A stretch of 64,000 nt of DNA, taken from NCBI GenBank assembly GCA_019096155.1, contig JAHCVI010000003.1, positions 992,001 to 1,056,000 on the forward strand, in the 5' to 3' direction. Source of the stretch: Staphylotrichum longicolle (taxonomy: Eukaryota; Ascomycota; Sordariomycetes; Sordariales; Chaetomiaceae). The stretch's first letter is position 1. Each line of letters begins with the position of its first letter. Shown here in pieces: positions 1 through 12,128 of this stretch. The position numbers were made by a program, and so were the translations under genes. The notes under the pieces were generated by a model. That model was not told the DNA's origin. It made no database searches and saw nothing but the letters and a program-made list of their open reading frames with translations.

Positions 1-593
1 ATTGATTTCAACAACCAGAAGCTTCTGTCACAGCGATGCGAGGCCTCCCCCTGCGACGTCTGGAGATCAGATGCCAAAATGGGGCCAGTGACGTCGAGCC
101 ACATCCGGAAGGATGATCTCGCCTCGCACACAGCACCGCGCTACGCCGTGTTCCACACTGGCTCTGGGCGCCCCATCGAAGGATCCTTCCTCCCGTTTTG
201 GTGCCACGGAACCGTAACTGAAGACCCACCGATGATCGCAACAACGTCTCATGTCGTCCATGACCCAAGGGGCGAGACAAGCTTCGGGTCGAGTGCCCAC
301 AATCGTCCAGCACGATGGCTCGTCCCTGATCGTGTTATAAAAGGGATTTGCTCTCCTCCTCGGTGCCTGACGATTCCCCTTTTGTCTGCAGACTCAAGTG
401 ACTCGATCACAAACATCCCTAGCTCTACATTCACACCACATCAACCATCACCCGGCACAGGCCCCTTGTTCTATACCCTTTTAGAACTCAACGTCACCCT
501 TACTGCTACCTGCTATCTCAAAGCGGATAGTCAAAACATTTGCCATCCACCTGTTCTTTTCAACCCTCCTAAAACAACACACATTCTGCCAAC
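1..593. promoter_or_regulatory. Upstream region of mannitol-1-phosphate dehydrogenase gene
   Basis: No credible gene is seen here. A TATA-like TATAAAA lies at 336-342, about 250 bp before the ATG at 594. It is followed by C/T-rich stretches typical of fungal transcription start regions, so a 5' leader of roughly 200 nt is inferred. The far left end may hold the 3' flank of a gene outside the window. Confidence 0.45.
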
Positions 594-1864
594 ATGCAGC
601 AAAGGAACGCCCCCAAGAAGGCGGTGCACTTCGGTGCCGGCAACATCGGTATGATTTTTTTTTCTTATCCCAAATCATGCCCTTCGCCGCGCTGTAGTCA
701 CTGACCTTTTGATTGTGACTAGGCCGTGGCTTTGTCGCCTGCTTCTTGCACAACTCTGGCTATGAGGTCATTTTTGCGGAAGTCAACGACGCAACAGTGA
801 ACAAGCTCAACACCCAAAAGAGCTACAAGGTGATCGAGGTCGGCGCCGATGGCACGTCGGAATCCACCATCACAAATTACCGCGCCATCAACTCCAGGAC
901 GCATGAGGCTGAGCTGGTCCACGAGATCGCGACCGCGGACGTGGTGACGTGTTCCGTCGGCCCCAACATTCTCAAGTTCATCGCGCCCGTCATCGCCAAG
1001 GGTATCGATGCGCGGTCAGAAGACCTCACTCCAGTCGCCGTGATTGCCTGCGAGAACGCCATCGGCGCCACGGATACGCTGGCCGAGTTCATCAAGTCTC
1101 CCGAAAACACCAACCCAGATCGCCTTGCCGACTACGACAAGCGTGCCCGGTTTGCCAACTCGGCCATTGACCGCATCGTCCCCGCCCAGGACCCCGACGC
1201 CGGTCTCGACGTCAGGCTCGAGAAGTTCTACGAGTGGGTGGTCGAGCGCACCCCCTTCGCCGACCACTCCCCGCCGGACATCAAGGGCATCCACTGGGTG
1301 GACAACCTCCAGCCCTTCATTGAGCGCAAGCTCTACACGGTCAACACGGGCCACGCGACGGCGGCGTACCACGGCTACATCCGGGGCAAGAACACGGTGT
1401 ACGACGCGCTGCAGGACCGTGAGATCCAGGACGAGGTCAAGAAGGCGCTGTCCAACACGGCCAACCTCATCACCCAGAAGCACGGCATCCCCAAGGGCGA
1501 GCAGCAAGAGTACGTCGACAAGATCGTGCGGCGCATCGGCAACCCGCATCTCGAGGACGCCGTCGAGCGCGTCGGGCGCGCGCCGCTGCGCAAGCTCAGC
1601 CGCAAGGAGCGCTTCATCGGCCCCGCGGCCGAGCTGGCCGAGCACGGCAAGGACTGCAGCGCGCTGCTCGACGCGGCCGAGATGGCGTTCCGCTTCCAGA
1701 ACGTCGAGGGCGACGACGAGTCGTTCCAGCTCGCCGAGATCATGGACAAGAAGGAGCCCGAGGAGGTCGTCAAGGAGGTCTGCGGCCTGCAGCCCAAGGA
1801 CAAGATCTTCCCGCGCGTCGTCGATGTCGTCAAGCGCGTCCAGGCCGACACCCAGTCGGATTAA
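594..1864 (+). CDS. mpdA: Mannitol-1-phosphate 5-dehydrogenase
   Basis: This cytosolic NAD(H)-dependent enzyme interconverts fructose-6-phosphate and mannitol-1-phosphate in the fungal mannitol pathway. Two exons, 594-648 and 723-1864, give 398 aa, close to the usual length of about 388. The frame closes across a 74-nt GT-AG intron. The intron interrupts the Rossmann motif GAGNIGRG (residues 14-21), which is restored only by splicing; this fixes the start at 594. The lysine near residue 221 in [12 protein letters not shown] corresponds to the catalytic lysine of the polyol-specific long-chain dehydrogenases. The C-terminal domain ([20 protein letters not shown]) is also typical. No neighbour suggests pathway clustering. 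The family call is secure; the symbol follows Aspergillus usage. Confidence 0.95.
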
Positions 1865-2895
1865 GTCCTTCTGGCGATGCAGCGGGCATGATTCTCCTAT
1901 GTTCAATCTCTTTCTGCGCGTCTGTGACGGGTCTGCTGGTTTTCGGACTTTTTGGGCCGCGTCCTTTCAGGGAAAGGCGCGGGATTCGGTTTAGCGATGG
2001 GGTACAGTGCATGGTCTCGGCGTTCACCTGGGCGGACATCTTGTCTTGGTTTTCTTTCCTCCCCCTTATCCAGCACTGGGGTATAACGACGCGACGCACA
2101 TCAGAATGGGTCTTTAGAACGGGTCTGCTTTCCCAGGATTTGGCTAGATCGGGCACATATTGGCCCTCTATCATGAGATAGACGAAAACATGATTGTTTG
2201 ACAGACGTTGGCACTTGCATCTCAGGTGATTTGTGAATCTCAATTACGACTTCAAATGACACCGTAAGGATACCTTGTTAATGAGAGCAAGATAATCTGG
2301 CGTGTTGGTCCTGTAAGCTCGGAAGGAAATCGGCGCTGCGTGTCGTATCAATCTTTGGTGGTGCCATCGTCGAAAAAATCGTTGTTGGAATGAACACGAG
2401 AGGAGATGAAGACGAAACCATCGTGGACTGCGAATGAGTCAAGGCACGAGCTGCAGACCGTGGCACAGCCCCATCGCAGGATTCAGGATGTGCTGGTCCG
2501 TGCTCAGGGGAGGTGGAAAGCCTTGAGGCCTGAGGCACCAACGCCAAGGGACATTACCTAATCATCTACTCCCACCTGCGGCAGCTCCTGGATTGACCAC
2601 ATTGGCGAAATTGAGGAAAGCGTCCAGACCTCGAGATACGTGGCCGGCACCTTGAAGACCTGCCGCCCTCTTTTGCTCCGTGGAATCGTCGATCCGACCT
2701 GTCGACGCGACCTATACTAGGAGCTTTCCCTCAGACCGACAAAGAGACGACGACGAGCGAAATCGACCGACCGCTACTTTGCGAGTGCAAGCCCCTTTCA
2801 CGACTCGAGTCGTTCGTGTTCACCCCGCCGAAGCTCTCGGAGCTCGACAACTCGCTGCATCGGAGCCCGGGTTACGAAAATAGCTGTTGCCCAAC
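1865..2895. other. Intergenic region upstream of SEC27
   Basis: About 1 kb without a gene I can support. It contains the 3' flank of the mannitol gene and the promoter/5' leader of the coatomer gene. Short open frames exist on both strands but none resembles a protein family. Confidence 0.6.
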
Positions 2896-5800
2896 ATGAG
2901 GCTGGACGTGAAGGCATGTTGCACACCTGTTTCCCGCTTGATCGGTTGTGCCACGGACAGCCTGGCCTCAAGCTCCAGGTGCTCTCAGGCACGGCCAGCA
3001 ATCGCTCGTCGCCGTAAGCTGGCATCATCGCATGGGACTTGTGTGCCTCTGGCTTCCGCAACCATCGAACGCAACCTGCCCTTGGACCATTGCTTTGTAG
3101 ATTTGTTGCTAATATGAGCCTTCACGTACAGCGCCAGCTCTTTGCTCGCTCCGAGGTATGTCGTCCGATGCCCCCGTGCGGGGCACCAAGTCCTTGACGT
3201 CTCCCCTGCTGACGGACGTCTCGAACAGCGAGTCAAGGGCATTGACTTCCACCCGACCGAGCCATGGATTCTCAGTATGGCTGCCGATTCCCCGATACTT
3301 TGCGCCCCGTTCTGACACGCATGTGAACAGCGACCCTGTACAGCGGCCATGTGTACATCTGGTCATACGAGACCCAGCAGATCGTCAAGACGTTCGAGCT
3401 CACCGACGTGCCCGTGCGTGCCGGCCGCTTCGTTGCCCGGAAGAACTGGATCGTTTGTGGGTCGGATGATTTGTACGGCAGCCCTCCCAGTTACTTCCAG
3501 GGTTACGCAGGAACTGACCTCTGGGCCACAGCCAAATCCGCGTTTACAACTACAACACCAGCGAGAAGATCACTTCCTTTGAGGCGCACCCCGATTACAT
3601 CCGCGCGATCGTGGTCCACCCGACACAACCTTTCGTCCTTACCGCCAGTGATGACATGACCATCAAGCTTTGGGACTGGGAGAAGGGGTGGAAGAATGTG
3701 AGGGTATTTGAGGGCAACTCGCGTATGTGGATACTTGGGGCGGCACACAGACGGAGGAATACTGACAGAGCGGTTAGACTACGTCATGTCCCTGGCCATC
3801 AACCCCAAGGACACCAACACCTTTGCCTCGGCGTGCTTGGACAGGACAGGTATGGTACTCTTATGTCTCAAGTCTTGGGTCTCGCTAACCCCCTGTAGTC
3901 AAGATCTGGAGCTTGGGATCTTCCACACCCAACTTCCAGTTGGAGGCCCATGAGACCAAGGGCGTCAACCACGTGGATTATTATCCTCACAGCGATAAGC
4001 CGTACCTGCTTACCACTTCAGACGACGTAAGCCTCTGAATCCCGCGTGTTTCGAACATGGCTGCTGACCTTCTTGTCTAGCGCACGGTAAAAGTGTGGGA
4101 CTACACAACCAAGAGCCTAATCGCGACGCTCGAAGGCCACAGAAACAATGTCTCTTTTGCCTGCTATCATCCCGAGTTGCCCATCATCATCTCGGGTTCC
4201 GAAGACGTTCGCACACCGTCCCCGGTTGAACTCATTGCACCCTGATGCTAACTGTGATCCAGGGCACCGTGAGGATATGGAACGCCAACACCTACCGCTT
4301 TGAGCAGTCCTTGAACTATGGGCTAGAGAGGGCGTGGTGTGTGGCGTACCAGAAGGGCAAGCAGGGCATCGCGGTGGGCTTTGACGACGGCTCGGTGGTC
4401 ATCAAGCTTGGTCGCGAGGAGCCGGCCGTGTCCATGGACGGATCTGGAAAGATCATCTGGGCGCGCCACAACGAAGTCGTGTCGGCCGTGATCAAGGGCG
4501 GCGAGGCGGCCAAGGACAACGAACCCATCACCGTCACCACCAAGGAATTGGGCAACGCCGAGATCTACCCCCAGAGCCTCATCCACTCCCCGAACGGACG
4601 CTTTGCCGCCATCTGCGGCGACGGCGAGTACATCATCTACACAGCTCTTGCCTGGCGCAACAAGGCGTTCGGGCAAGCCCTGGACTTTGTCTGGGCGTCC
4701 AAGGACAACTCCAACGACTTTGCCATTCGGGAGTCGGCGACCAGCATCAAGGTTTTCAAGAACTTCCAGGAAAAGAAGGGCGGGCTCGACGTCCCCTTTG
4801 CAGCAGACGGGCTTGCCGGCGGCGTGCTTCTCGGTGTCAAGGGCCAAGGCGGTATTTCCTTCTACGACTGGGCGACAGGCGGCCTTGTCCGGCGGATCGA
4901 GGTCGAGCCCAAGCAAGTGTACTGGAGCGAAAGCGGCGAGCTGGTGGCCCTTGCTTGCGAAGACACCACCTACGTTCTGAGGTTCTCGAGAGACGCCTAC
5001 AACGAGGCGGTTCAGTCCGGTCAGGTCGACGATGATGGCGTCGAGGCTGCCTTTGAGATCGAAACCGATATCAACGAGAGGTAAGTGTCTTGGGAAGCCG
5101 TTGTGTTTGCTTCGGTTGCTCACCATATCACAGTATCCGGTCGGCGGAATGGCTCGGAGACGTCCTGATCTACAGCAATGGGACGAATCGGCTCAACTAC
5201 TTGGTCGGTGACCAGACGTACACGGTTGCGCACTTTGACAAGCCCATGTACATCCTGGGCTACCTCCAGCGTGACAGCCGCGTCTACCTCACCGACAAGG
5301 ACCTGTCCATCACCTCGTTTGCGCTCTCTCTCCCGGTCCTCGAGTACCAGACTTTGGTTCTCCGCCAGGACATGGACACAGCTGCGGAGCTCCTGCCGAG
5401 CATCCCTCAAGACCAGCTCAACAAAATCGCCAGGTTCCTCGAGGGCCAGGGCCACAAGGAGCTTGCCCTGGAAGTTGCCACCGACCCGGAGCACAAGTTT
5501 GACCTTGCTCTGTCGCTGAACCAGCTCGAGATTGCCGTCGACCTGGCACGGCAGGCCGACTCGGACCACAAGTGGAAGACGTTGGGCGACGCCGGACTGG
5601 CCGCCTGGGATGTGCCCCTGGCCAAGGAGTGCTTCGTCAACGCCAAGGATCTCGGCTCCCTGCTGCTGATCTACACGTCTACGTCCGACCGCGACGGCCT
5701 TGCCAAGCTCGCCGAGCAGGCGTCCGCGGCGGGCTCGCACAACGTCGCGTTCAGCTGCAAGTGGTCGTTGGGCGACGTGCCGGGCTGCATCGACATTCTC

Positions 5801-6115
5801 GTCAAGACGGGCCGGCTCGCGGAGGCGGTCCTCTTTTCCCAGACCTACCAGCCGAGCCTGACGGCGGATCTGGTTGCGCAGTGGAAGGAGAGCTTGGAGA
5901 AGAGCAAGAAGGGCCGCGTCGCCAAGGCGCTCGGCACGCCCGGCGAGGACGAGGAGCTCTTCCCCGAGTGGGACGAGTGGCTGCGGCTGGAGAAGGAGGG
6001 GCCTGCCGTCGGTGGGGCGACCAACGGCGAGGAGGCCGCTGAAGAGGCCGAGGAGGCTGAGGAGGAGGAGGAAGAGGAGGAAGAGGAGGAGGGGAGCGAG
6101 GAGGATGATGAGTAG
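2896..6115 (+). CDS. SEC27: Coatomer subunit beta-prime (beta'-COP)
   Basis: This is a subunit of the COPI coat, which drives Golgi-to-ER retrograde transport and binds dilysine cargo through its WD40 propellers. Ten exons: 2896-2913, 3132-3155, 3229-3274, 3331-3472, 3532-3722, 3778-3849, 3899-4026, 4081-4206, 4263-5080 and 5134-6115. The frame closes at 848 aa, the normal length. The protein starts [20 protein letters not shown], the invariant family N-terminus. WD40 repeats fill about residues 1-300 (for example [36 protein letters not shown]), followed by a second propeller region and an alpha-solenoid. The protein ends in a glutamate-rich acidic tail of about 35 residues. The first intron (2914-3130) has a GC donor (AAG|GCATGT), forced by the conserved N-terminus. 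Several very short 5' exons make this gene easy to mis-model. Confidence 0.96.
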
Positions 6116-6693
6116 CATGTAAGTGCCCCCACCGCAGAGGGGGACGGGATGATGTGATTACAGGCGTCTTGGCGGTGGTTGTGTTTGGGGGAGAGCAAAG
6201 ACAAAAAGGCTCTATTCTGTCAAGAAGAAATGGTTAGGATGATGAGCAAGCATTTTCTGTGTTGTTGACCTTCCCGTGTCTTGGGACACCCATGGCATGT
6301 CATCTGGCCCCCTGCCTCTACTCTTGACCCAGAATGGATGTCTTACCCTTTGCGATGCATTCAACCAATCACACCCCAGCCCCGCACATTTTAGCGCCGA
6401 TGTCTTTGTGGGGCTTATTCTGTCATTTCGGCAGCGTCGGAGTCGGGAACCGGAGGGGCTTGTCCGACCCTGAGGCCCTGAAGGATTCCAAGGTTTACCA
6501 AAGCAACTTTCTTTCGTGACGAGCACATTCCGAAAGCTGGACCGTATCGACAGTGTTCCGCCTGGTTGCCGGTGTCGCGCTTTGCACTCGCCCTCCTCAA
6601 ACCGCATCCGCTCGACCCGTTTGCGCCCGTCGCAACCCATCTGTCTGTCGCATTTCAAGGAAATCGGCGTTTTGCGCAGCGCGAGGACCGACA
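6116..6693. other. Intergenic region, SEC27 to Sec14-like gene
   Basis: This stretch holds the 3' flank of SEC27 and the promoter/leader of the next gene. No supported gene, repeat or RNA is seen. Confidence 0.6.
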
Positions 6694-8155
6694 ATGGCCG
6701 AGACGCCGGCGGAGAGGATCTTGAGCGTGGGCGGCCACGACATTGGCTACCCGCACGGCCACCTGGGCAATTTGACCGAGGACGAAGCCACGCGCCTCGA
6801 GCAGTTCAAGCTCTACATCACAGAAAAGGGCCTGTACAAGCCCGGGCCGCCCCCGTCGCACGACGACCAGACGTTGCTGTGAGTGTGCAGCGTACTATTT
6901 TTTGCGCCGCGATGCGCTTTGCCCTTTTTGAGTGCTGATTGTGTTTCTGTTTTTTCAAGGCGGTTTTTGCGCGCGAGGAAATGGTCGGTTCAGGATGCAT
7001 ATGGGCAGTTCAAGGATACCGAGGAGTGGAGGAAGGCGAACCAGCTGGAGGTGCTGTACGACACGATCGATGTGGACGCATATGAGAAGACGCGGAGTTT
7101 GGTACGGCAACAAGCGTGGGGTTTGATTTCGGAGGACTTGGACTGACACGCAAATCAACAGTATCCCCAATGGACAGGCAGGAGAGACAGGAGGTTTGTC
7201 CACCCACCCCTTACTCAGCCCATATCTGTCCGGACACTAATGTTGCCCAACCAGAGGCATCCCCCTCTACCTCTTCCAAATCCGCCACCTCGACTCCAAG
7301 ACGGTCTCGGCCTACGAAAAGACCGCCGAGGCCACCAACGTCAGCAAGGCGCAGACCGACGGCTCGACGCCGCAGCGCCTCCTCCGGCTGTTTGCCCTCT
7401 ACGAGAACCTGACGCGCTTCGCGCAGCCGCTGTGCACCGAGATGAGGGACCGCGAGCACGCGCACACGCCCATCACGCTCAGCACCAACATCGTCGACGT
7501 CTCGCAGGTCTCGCTGCGCATGTTCTGGAACCTGAAGGCCCACATGCAGGCCGCGTCGACGCTGGCCACGGCGCACTACCCGGAGACGCTCGACCGCATC
7601 TTCATCATCGGCGCCCCCTACTTCTTCAGCACCGTCTGGGGCTGGATCAAGCGCTGGTTCGACCCCATCACCGTGTCCAAGATCTTCATCCTGAGCGCGG
7701 GCGAGGTCAAGAGCACGCTCGAGGAGTTCATCGAGCCGCGCAACATCCCCAAGCTGTACGGCGGCGAGCTCGACTTTGAGTTCTTCGCGCGCCCGAACCT
7801 GGACCCCAAGATCAGGGACGCCGTGACGTGGGAGAACGGGTACACCGAGTTCCCCGAGGGCCCGGCGTACTGGGTGCCCGTGGACGGCGGGCGGAGGCTG
7901 GCGTGCCTCGCGGTGGGGAGCAAGGACGGCAAGGAGAGGCGGGAGACGGTGTGCACGATCCCGGTCGCGGGGTTCAAGGAGGAGAAGGCGGCGACCGCCG
8001 CCGCCGCGGGGGCGGAGTCGGTTGATGTTGCGATCGAGGGCGTGCAGGGATTGTCGATTGCTGACGACGACAAGGTCGCGAGCGAGATGGCGGAGAAGGT
8101 GGCTGCTGATGCGCGGGAGCAGCAGGAACAGAAACCTGCGGTTGCTGCCGCGTAA
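6694..8155 (+). CDS. Sec14-like CRAL-TRIO lipid-transfer protein
   Basis: Predicted phosphatidylinositol/phosphatidylcholine transfer protein of the Sec14 superfamily, acting at the cytosolic face of membranes. Four exons (6694-6878, 6960-7101, 7162-7193, 7255-8155) close in frame at 419 aa. The CRAL-TRIO N-terminal helical domain (TEDEATRLEQFKLYI through LLRFLRARKWSVQDA) covers about residues 28-90. The lipid-binding domain follows (YPQWTGRRDRRGIPLYLFQI, then YPETLDRIFIIGAPYFFSTVW and LYGGELDFEF). The Ala/Glu-rich C-terminal tail of about 60 residues is low complexity. The third exon is only 32 nt long, but its sequence is demanded by the conserved YPQWTGRRD motif. Whether it is the essential Sec14 or one of its homologues cannot be told from sequence alone. 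Confidence 0.92.
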
Positions 8156-8696
8156 AGAACGAAGAGGGAAGAGGGAAAGAGTGTGGCAGGGGTGGTTGGC
8201 TACTTGGTGGATAGACGGGTGTTTGTTTGGCGCAGCTCATACGTCTCTATACCATTATCATGTTTTTGGAGGGCCTGTTAGGTTATTGTTGGAGCAGCGG
8301 TGGTTGGGTCATTCTGGTGGGGGAGATGGGGAGCATATATACCTTATCTACTGCAATACAGCTTGAGCATTTACACATTCGAGATGCTGAGATCCGGAGG
8401 AGACCAAGATGGTTCCCCGTGCTTGTCGTGTGTCCAGACATATGTCATGTCACAACGGCCTCGATTGAGGCGATGAGGCAATGGTCCCTCATAAAGCCTT
8501 CTCTCTGCTTGGGGGGAAGGCGGGAGTGTCCCCCCAACAACTCAAATGGCAACTCTGTCCAAACCAACCTGCTTACCAGTGGTCCCTGTACTCCAAACAC
8601 CTCGCTAGGCACGGATCCTACGATGTCCCCAGCTGCGTCTATCCACCTCCCCATTTACATGCCACAGCAGCGCCTCCCCTCTCTGCCTCAACCCCA
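8156..8696. other. Convergent 3' intergenic region
   Basis: Shared 3' flank of the Sec14-like gene (+) and the HAD phosphatase (-). No gene or repeat is seen. Confidence 0.6.
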
Positions 8697-9344
8697 TCAC
8701 GCAACCCCAAGATTCCCCCTCCACTGCTCTATCCCTCTCTCAAGCTCCTCCCACGTCAGCCCGTCCCGGATCAGCCTCATCGTCACCCCGAGACTCTCGA
8801 CCTCCAGGTTCGGCCGCTCGTCGTCAAAGAAGAGCATCTGACTAAACGGGATCCCCGTCCGCTTGGCGATCACCTCAAAATGCCTCAGCTTCGTCCCCTC
8901 GTAGATCTCCAACCCAGCATCAAACGCGTCAATCGTCCTCTTCGGCCCCTTCTCGCTGCCCCCCTCCGGCGGCGGCAGCCGCAGCAGCTTGAGCACCTCC
9001 CGGCAGAGGTCGCCGACGGGCGACTTGCTCGCGACGGCGAGGCGGGTGTGCGGGAGGGAGGCGAGGAGGCGCAGGATGTGGGGCGCGTCCGGGTAGAGGG
9101 CGAAGTGCTCGCCGTTGCGGTCGGCGAGGGTCGGCGGGTTCGAGTTGGGGATCAGGCGGATCGGGGTCGAGATGTGGATGTCGGAGTAGAAGGGCCAGAG
9201 GGTGTAGTCGAGGTCGAGAACGATGAGGCGCGGGAGGGGCAGGCCGTCGTGCAGCCAGGCGGGCAAAGGGTTGGGATGGGTGGTGGAGGAGAGGGAGGAG
9301 GGGCCGTCGGGGGTCGGCTTGGTCACTTTTTTGCTCTTGGCCAT
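8697..9344 (-). CDS. Magnesium-dependent phosphatase-1-like HAD protein
   Basis: Single-exon HAD-superfamily phosphatase of the MDP-1 family, which acts on protein phosphotyrosine or, as reported for eukaryotic MDP-1, on fructosamine-6-phosphates. The start ATG at 9344 gives 215 aa. The frame is open further upstream to an ATG at 9521, but that extension is Pro/Thr/His-rich and unlike the family. Motif I is LIVLDLDYTLWPF with Asp44 and Asp46. Motif II is in LAVASKSP, the lysine region is KLRHFEVIAKRTG, and the terminal acidic motif is FFDDERPNLE. The MDP-1-specific WPFY sequence follows motif I. The gene is divergently arranged with the VOC gene across 0.9 kb. Confidence 0.88.
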   Translation of the reverse strand: MAKSKKVTKPTPDGPSSLSSTTHPNPLPAWLHDGLPLPRLIVLDLDYTLWPFYSDIHISTPIRLIPNSNPPTLADRNGEHFALYPDAPHILRLLASLPHTRLAVASKSPVGDLCREVLKLLRLPPPEGGSEKGPKRTIDAFDAGLEIYEGTKLRHFEVIAKRTGIPFSQMLFFDDERPNLEVESLGVTMRLIRDGLTWEELERGIEQWRGNLGVA

Positions 9345-10276
9345 GGCAGTGGCTTGGCGTGGGTGCGGATGGAGGGGGACGGTGGGGTTCTCTTTTCTAC
9401 GGCGTGCGACGGGGGTAGAGTGAGTGGGACGGTTCGTTGTCGCGGGGTTGTGTGGTGCTGGTTGTTCCTGAGTTGGAGAAGAGGGATGGTGTTCGATGCG
9501 CGTCTGGGTTAGGGTTGCCACCCCAAAACCCCTGCCTCCATCGTTTCAGATGCCCCGCTTGCACCCAGGGCTTCGGTTTCCTTGCAGGGCCTTCCAGGTT
9601 CCCAATTCCCACCCCTCCATGCCATGTGTCCCGCCTCGTGCCCGCACCTTCCACTGCCCAGCTTTTGACCTCTCCGAAAGTCCGAAACAACAACACCTCC
9701 AGCTGCACCTGCAACCAGCCGATGCAGCCCGGTGCGACAAGATCAACCAACCCATTGACTGAGCAGCGAGCAGCGAGTATCCGTATTGGCCAACATTCCG
9801 TTTGTCCCGCGGGTGCAATTTTCAAACAGGCTATTGATCGCTCCCGTGCATTCTCGTCGCAGCATCCCGGGGAACATGGGCTCATGGGGATTAGCCGGGG
9901 TGTGTGATTGGGCGGATGGTCAATTGCAGCGTGAACTGCCGCTGTTCGATCGGATGCTTCATCAACCTGTCCCATGAAATTGCCGGCCTGCGTCACCCGG
10001 GGCTTTTTACCCCACCACTGCCCCGCGGGGGAAGGGGGATGCGCCCTCGGGGTACCCCTGGGTCGCGCCGGACTCCAAATATATCCCCCGCCTTCCTTGT
10101 GTTTGGACAGAGCGACTGCTTTAAGCCTCCGATGTACACAGTACAGGGCGTCTTTGGACAACTCAACATCCTGGCTTCTAGTCTCTAGCTTCGAGAGAAC
10201 GACCCATTCCTTATTGAACCCTTGGAAACTGGAAAGTCTACGACTGTTCGCGCTTCCACCACAAGATCGACTCACC
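9345..10276. promoter_or_regulatory. Divergent promoter region (MDP-1-like / VOC gene)
   Basis: About 0.9 kb between two divergently transcribed genes. A weak AT-rich TATA-like element (AATATAT, about 10077-10083) lies about 200 bp upstream of the VOC start. No other coding feature is supported. Confidence 0.4.
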
Positions 10277-11498
10277 ATGGCGTCCGGACTTCCGTCAAAC
10301 CCGCTCAAGAAGATCCAGCTGGTGCGCATCGCCCATGTCTGGTACAAACACGCCAACATCGACGCCGCCAAGCAGTTCGCCCTCGACTTTGGCTTCGTAG
10401 AGACCGCCCAGGTCGGCAAGACAACTTTCTACCGCGGGTATGGCACCGAGCCCTTCGCCCTTGCCCTCGAGGCATCAGACAAGGACGAGTTTGCCGGTGC
10501 GGCGTTCGTGGTCGAATCCGAGGAGGATCTTGTCCATGCTTCCAAGACGCTCCCCAAGGAGTGCAGGCCAACCGATGTGCACGAGATGAAGGACCTTCCC
10601 GGCGGCGGAAAGCGCGTCACTTTCTACGATCCCGTCGACGGCTTCCCGTTTCACCTCATCCACGGCCAAACACTAGTCGAGAGGGAGGACCCGGGGTTCC
10701 CCCATCTCAGGTACAACTATGTGAGCTCTTCACTCATGATTACCCCCTGTATTGGGACCGCCCGGACTTGGCCACTTACACACTGCAGCCCGTCGAGAAG
10801 AACCGAGGTGTCAACGAGTTCCAGCGTTTTACCAAGAGGCCGGCACCGGTGCACAAGCTCGGCCACTTTGGCATGTGCGTGACCAACTTTGCCAAGTGCT
10901 ACGAGTTCTACTCGACCCGCTTCAACTTTCACCCCAGCGAGGTGAGTGCCGCTATCCCAACTTTCTTTGAACCAGGGCCCCACTGACATGACGGGCCCCC
11001 CAGCTCGTCCACAACGACGACAACGTCGACAACACCGTCTTCTTCCGCCTCAACCGCGGCGACGAGCTGGTCGATCACCACTGCTTCTTCTTTTTCGAGG
11101 GCCCCAAGATGCACGTCCACCACTCGTCGTTCGAGACGCACGACTTTGACGCCCAGGTGCTCGGCCACGACTGGCTCCGCCAGAAGGGGTACACCAACTG
11201 CTGGGGCGTCGGCCGGCACGTCATGGGGAGTCAGATCTTTGATTACTGGTGGGTTGTTGCGACTCTGTTTGTAATGTGCCATGCTGATTAGGATCGTGCA
11301 GGTTTGACCCGGCCAAGTTCATCATGGAGCACTATGTCGATGGCGATTTGCTCGACATGAGGGAGCCCACTCACCACACCAAGGCAGCACCCGATAATTT
11401 GCATGTCTGGGGTATGTTAAGCCGGGAAAAGACCATAAAAAGGGGTTGTGTGCTGACATTTCGTAGGGCCCGAAGTTCCAGCGACCTTCTTGCAATGA
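10277..11498 (+). CDS. VOC-superfamily protein, extradiol ring-cleavage dioxygenase-like
   Basis: This is a two-module vicinal-oxygen-chelate protein with a type I extradiol dioxygenase/glyoxalase fold. Five exons (10277-10720, 10789-10941, 11004-11248, 11302-11411, 11467-11498) close in frame at 327 aa. The first module starts at QLVRIAHVWYKH; the second starts at KLGHFGMCVTNFAKCYEFY. A 2-His-1-carboxylate metal site is visible: His174 in GHFGM, a histidine in HVHHSSFE (about 236-239) and Glu290 in FIMEHYVDGD. The protein is therefore probably a catalytically competent Fe(II)/Mn(II) enzyme acting on an aromatic diol, but the substrate cannot be inferred. The last exon codes for only about ten residues (PEVPATFLQ and a stop). 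No aromatic-catabolism cluster surrounds it. Confidence 0.88.
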
Positions 11499-12126
11499 TT
11501 CTTGTCGTTTGGTTGATAAAGGAGTCAATTGTTGTGCGTCTGTCAGGTTCAGCTGGAAGAAAACCCGCACCATCCCGAATGAGATCATGAGATACGCCGA
11601 CTGGGCCTGTGATTTAAGATTCATTGCTCTGTTGCGCCCCTTGGAGCTCGGCACACTCGGTTAGGAGTTAGACTTTTTGTGTGGCTGGTAGGGTCATAAT
11701 GTATCACTACATGCTGTTCCCAGAGCTTCGAGCTGGAGGTGAAATGCCGCTCGTGGATCCCATTTCGACTGAGTATCTGTTACTCTGGCTCTCAGTCAGG
11801 ATTGTTCATCAACTCTAGGAATTTCCGGGGACGCCTTTTCATCGGCTTATCCCTTTGAAGCTTATTTTTCCGGCCCCAATCGTACGCAACCAAATAACTT
11901 TCACATCGTCCGAGGAAGAGGAAGAGGAAGAGGAACAATAGAATGAAGTTATCAAAGGAAAACGTAAATGGGTGAAAGACAAGAAAGACAAAAAAAGACT
12001 AGAAGAGGAAATAAAAACTTATTTTCCCATCAAAGTTTTGGGCTTTCTAAATGCATACCTTCACTTTGGCTTGGTCGGCTGAGTCGGAGCTGCCGTCATC
12101 GTCAAGTCTTTTTTTGGAGAACTGCA
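11499..12126. other. Gene-free region left of the transposon, with possible coding relic
   Basis: No intact gene is present. From about 11903 a purine-rich run of GAGGAA units leads into AT-rich DNA. Read on the plus strand it gives a short Lys/Glu-rich peptide-like stretch (around 11950-12050) interrupted by stops. This could be a decayed coding fragment or simple sequence. The composition is clearly more AT-rich than neighbouring genes. Confidence 0.3.
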
Positions 12127-12128
12127 TA

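Noticed and set aside
5120..6118. Long minus-strand frame over the 3' part of SEC27
   Set aside because: It is a shadow of the coatomer gene; its poly-Leu start is just the complement of the acidic glutamate tail.
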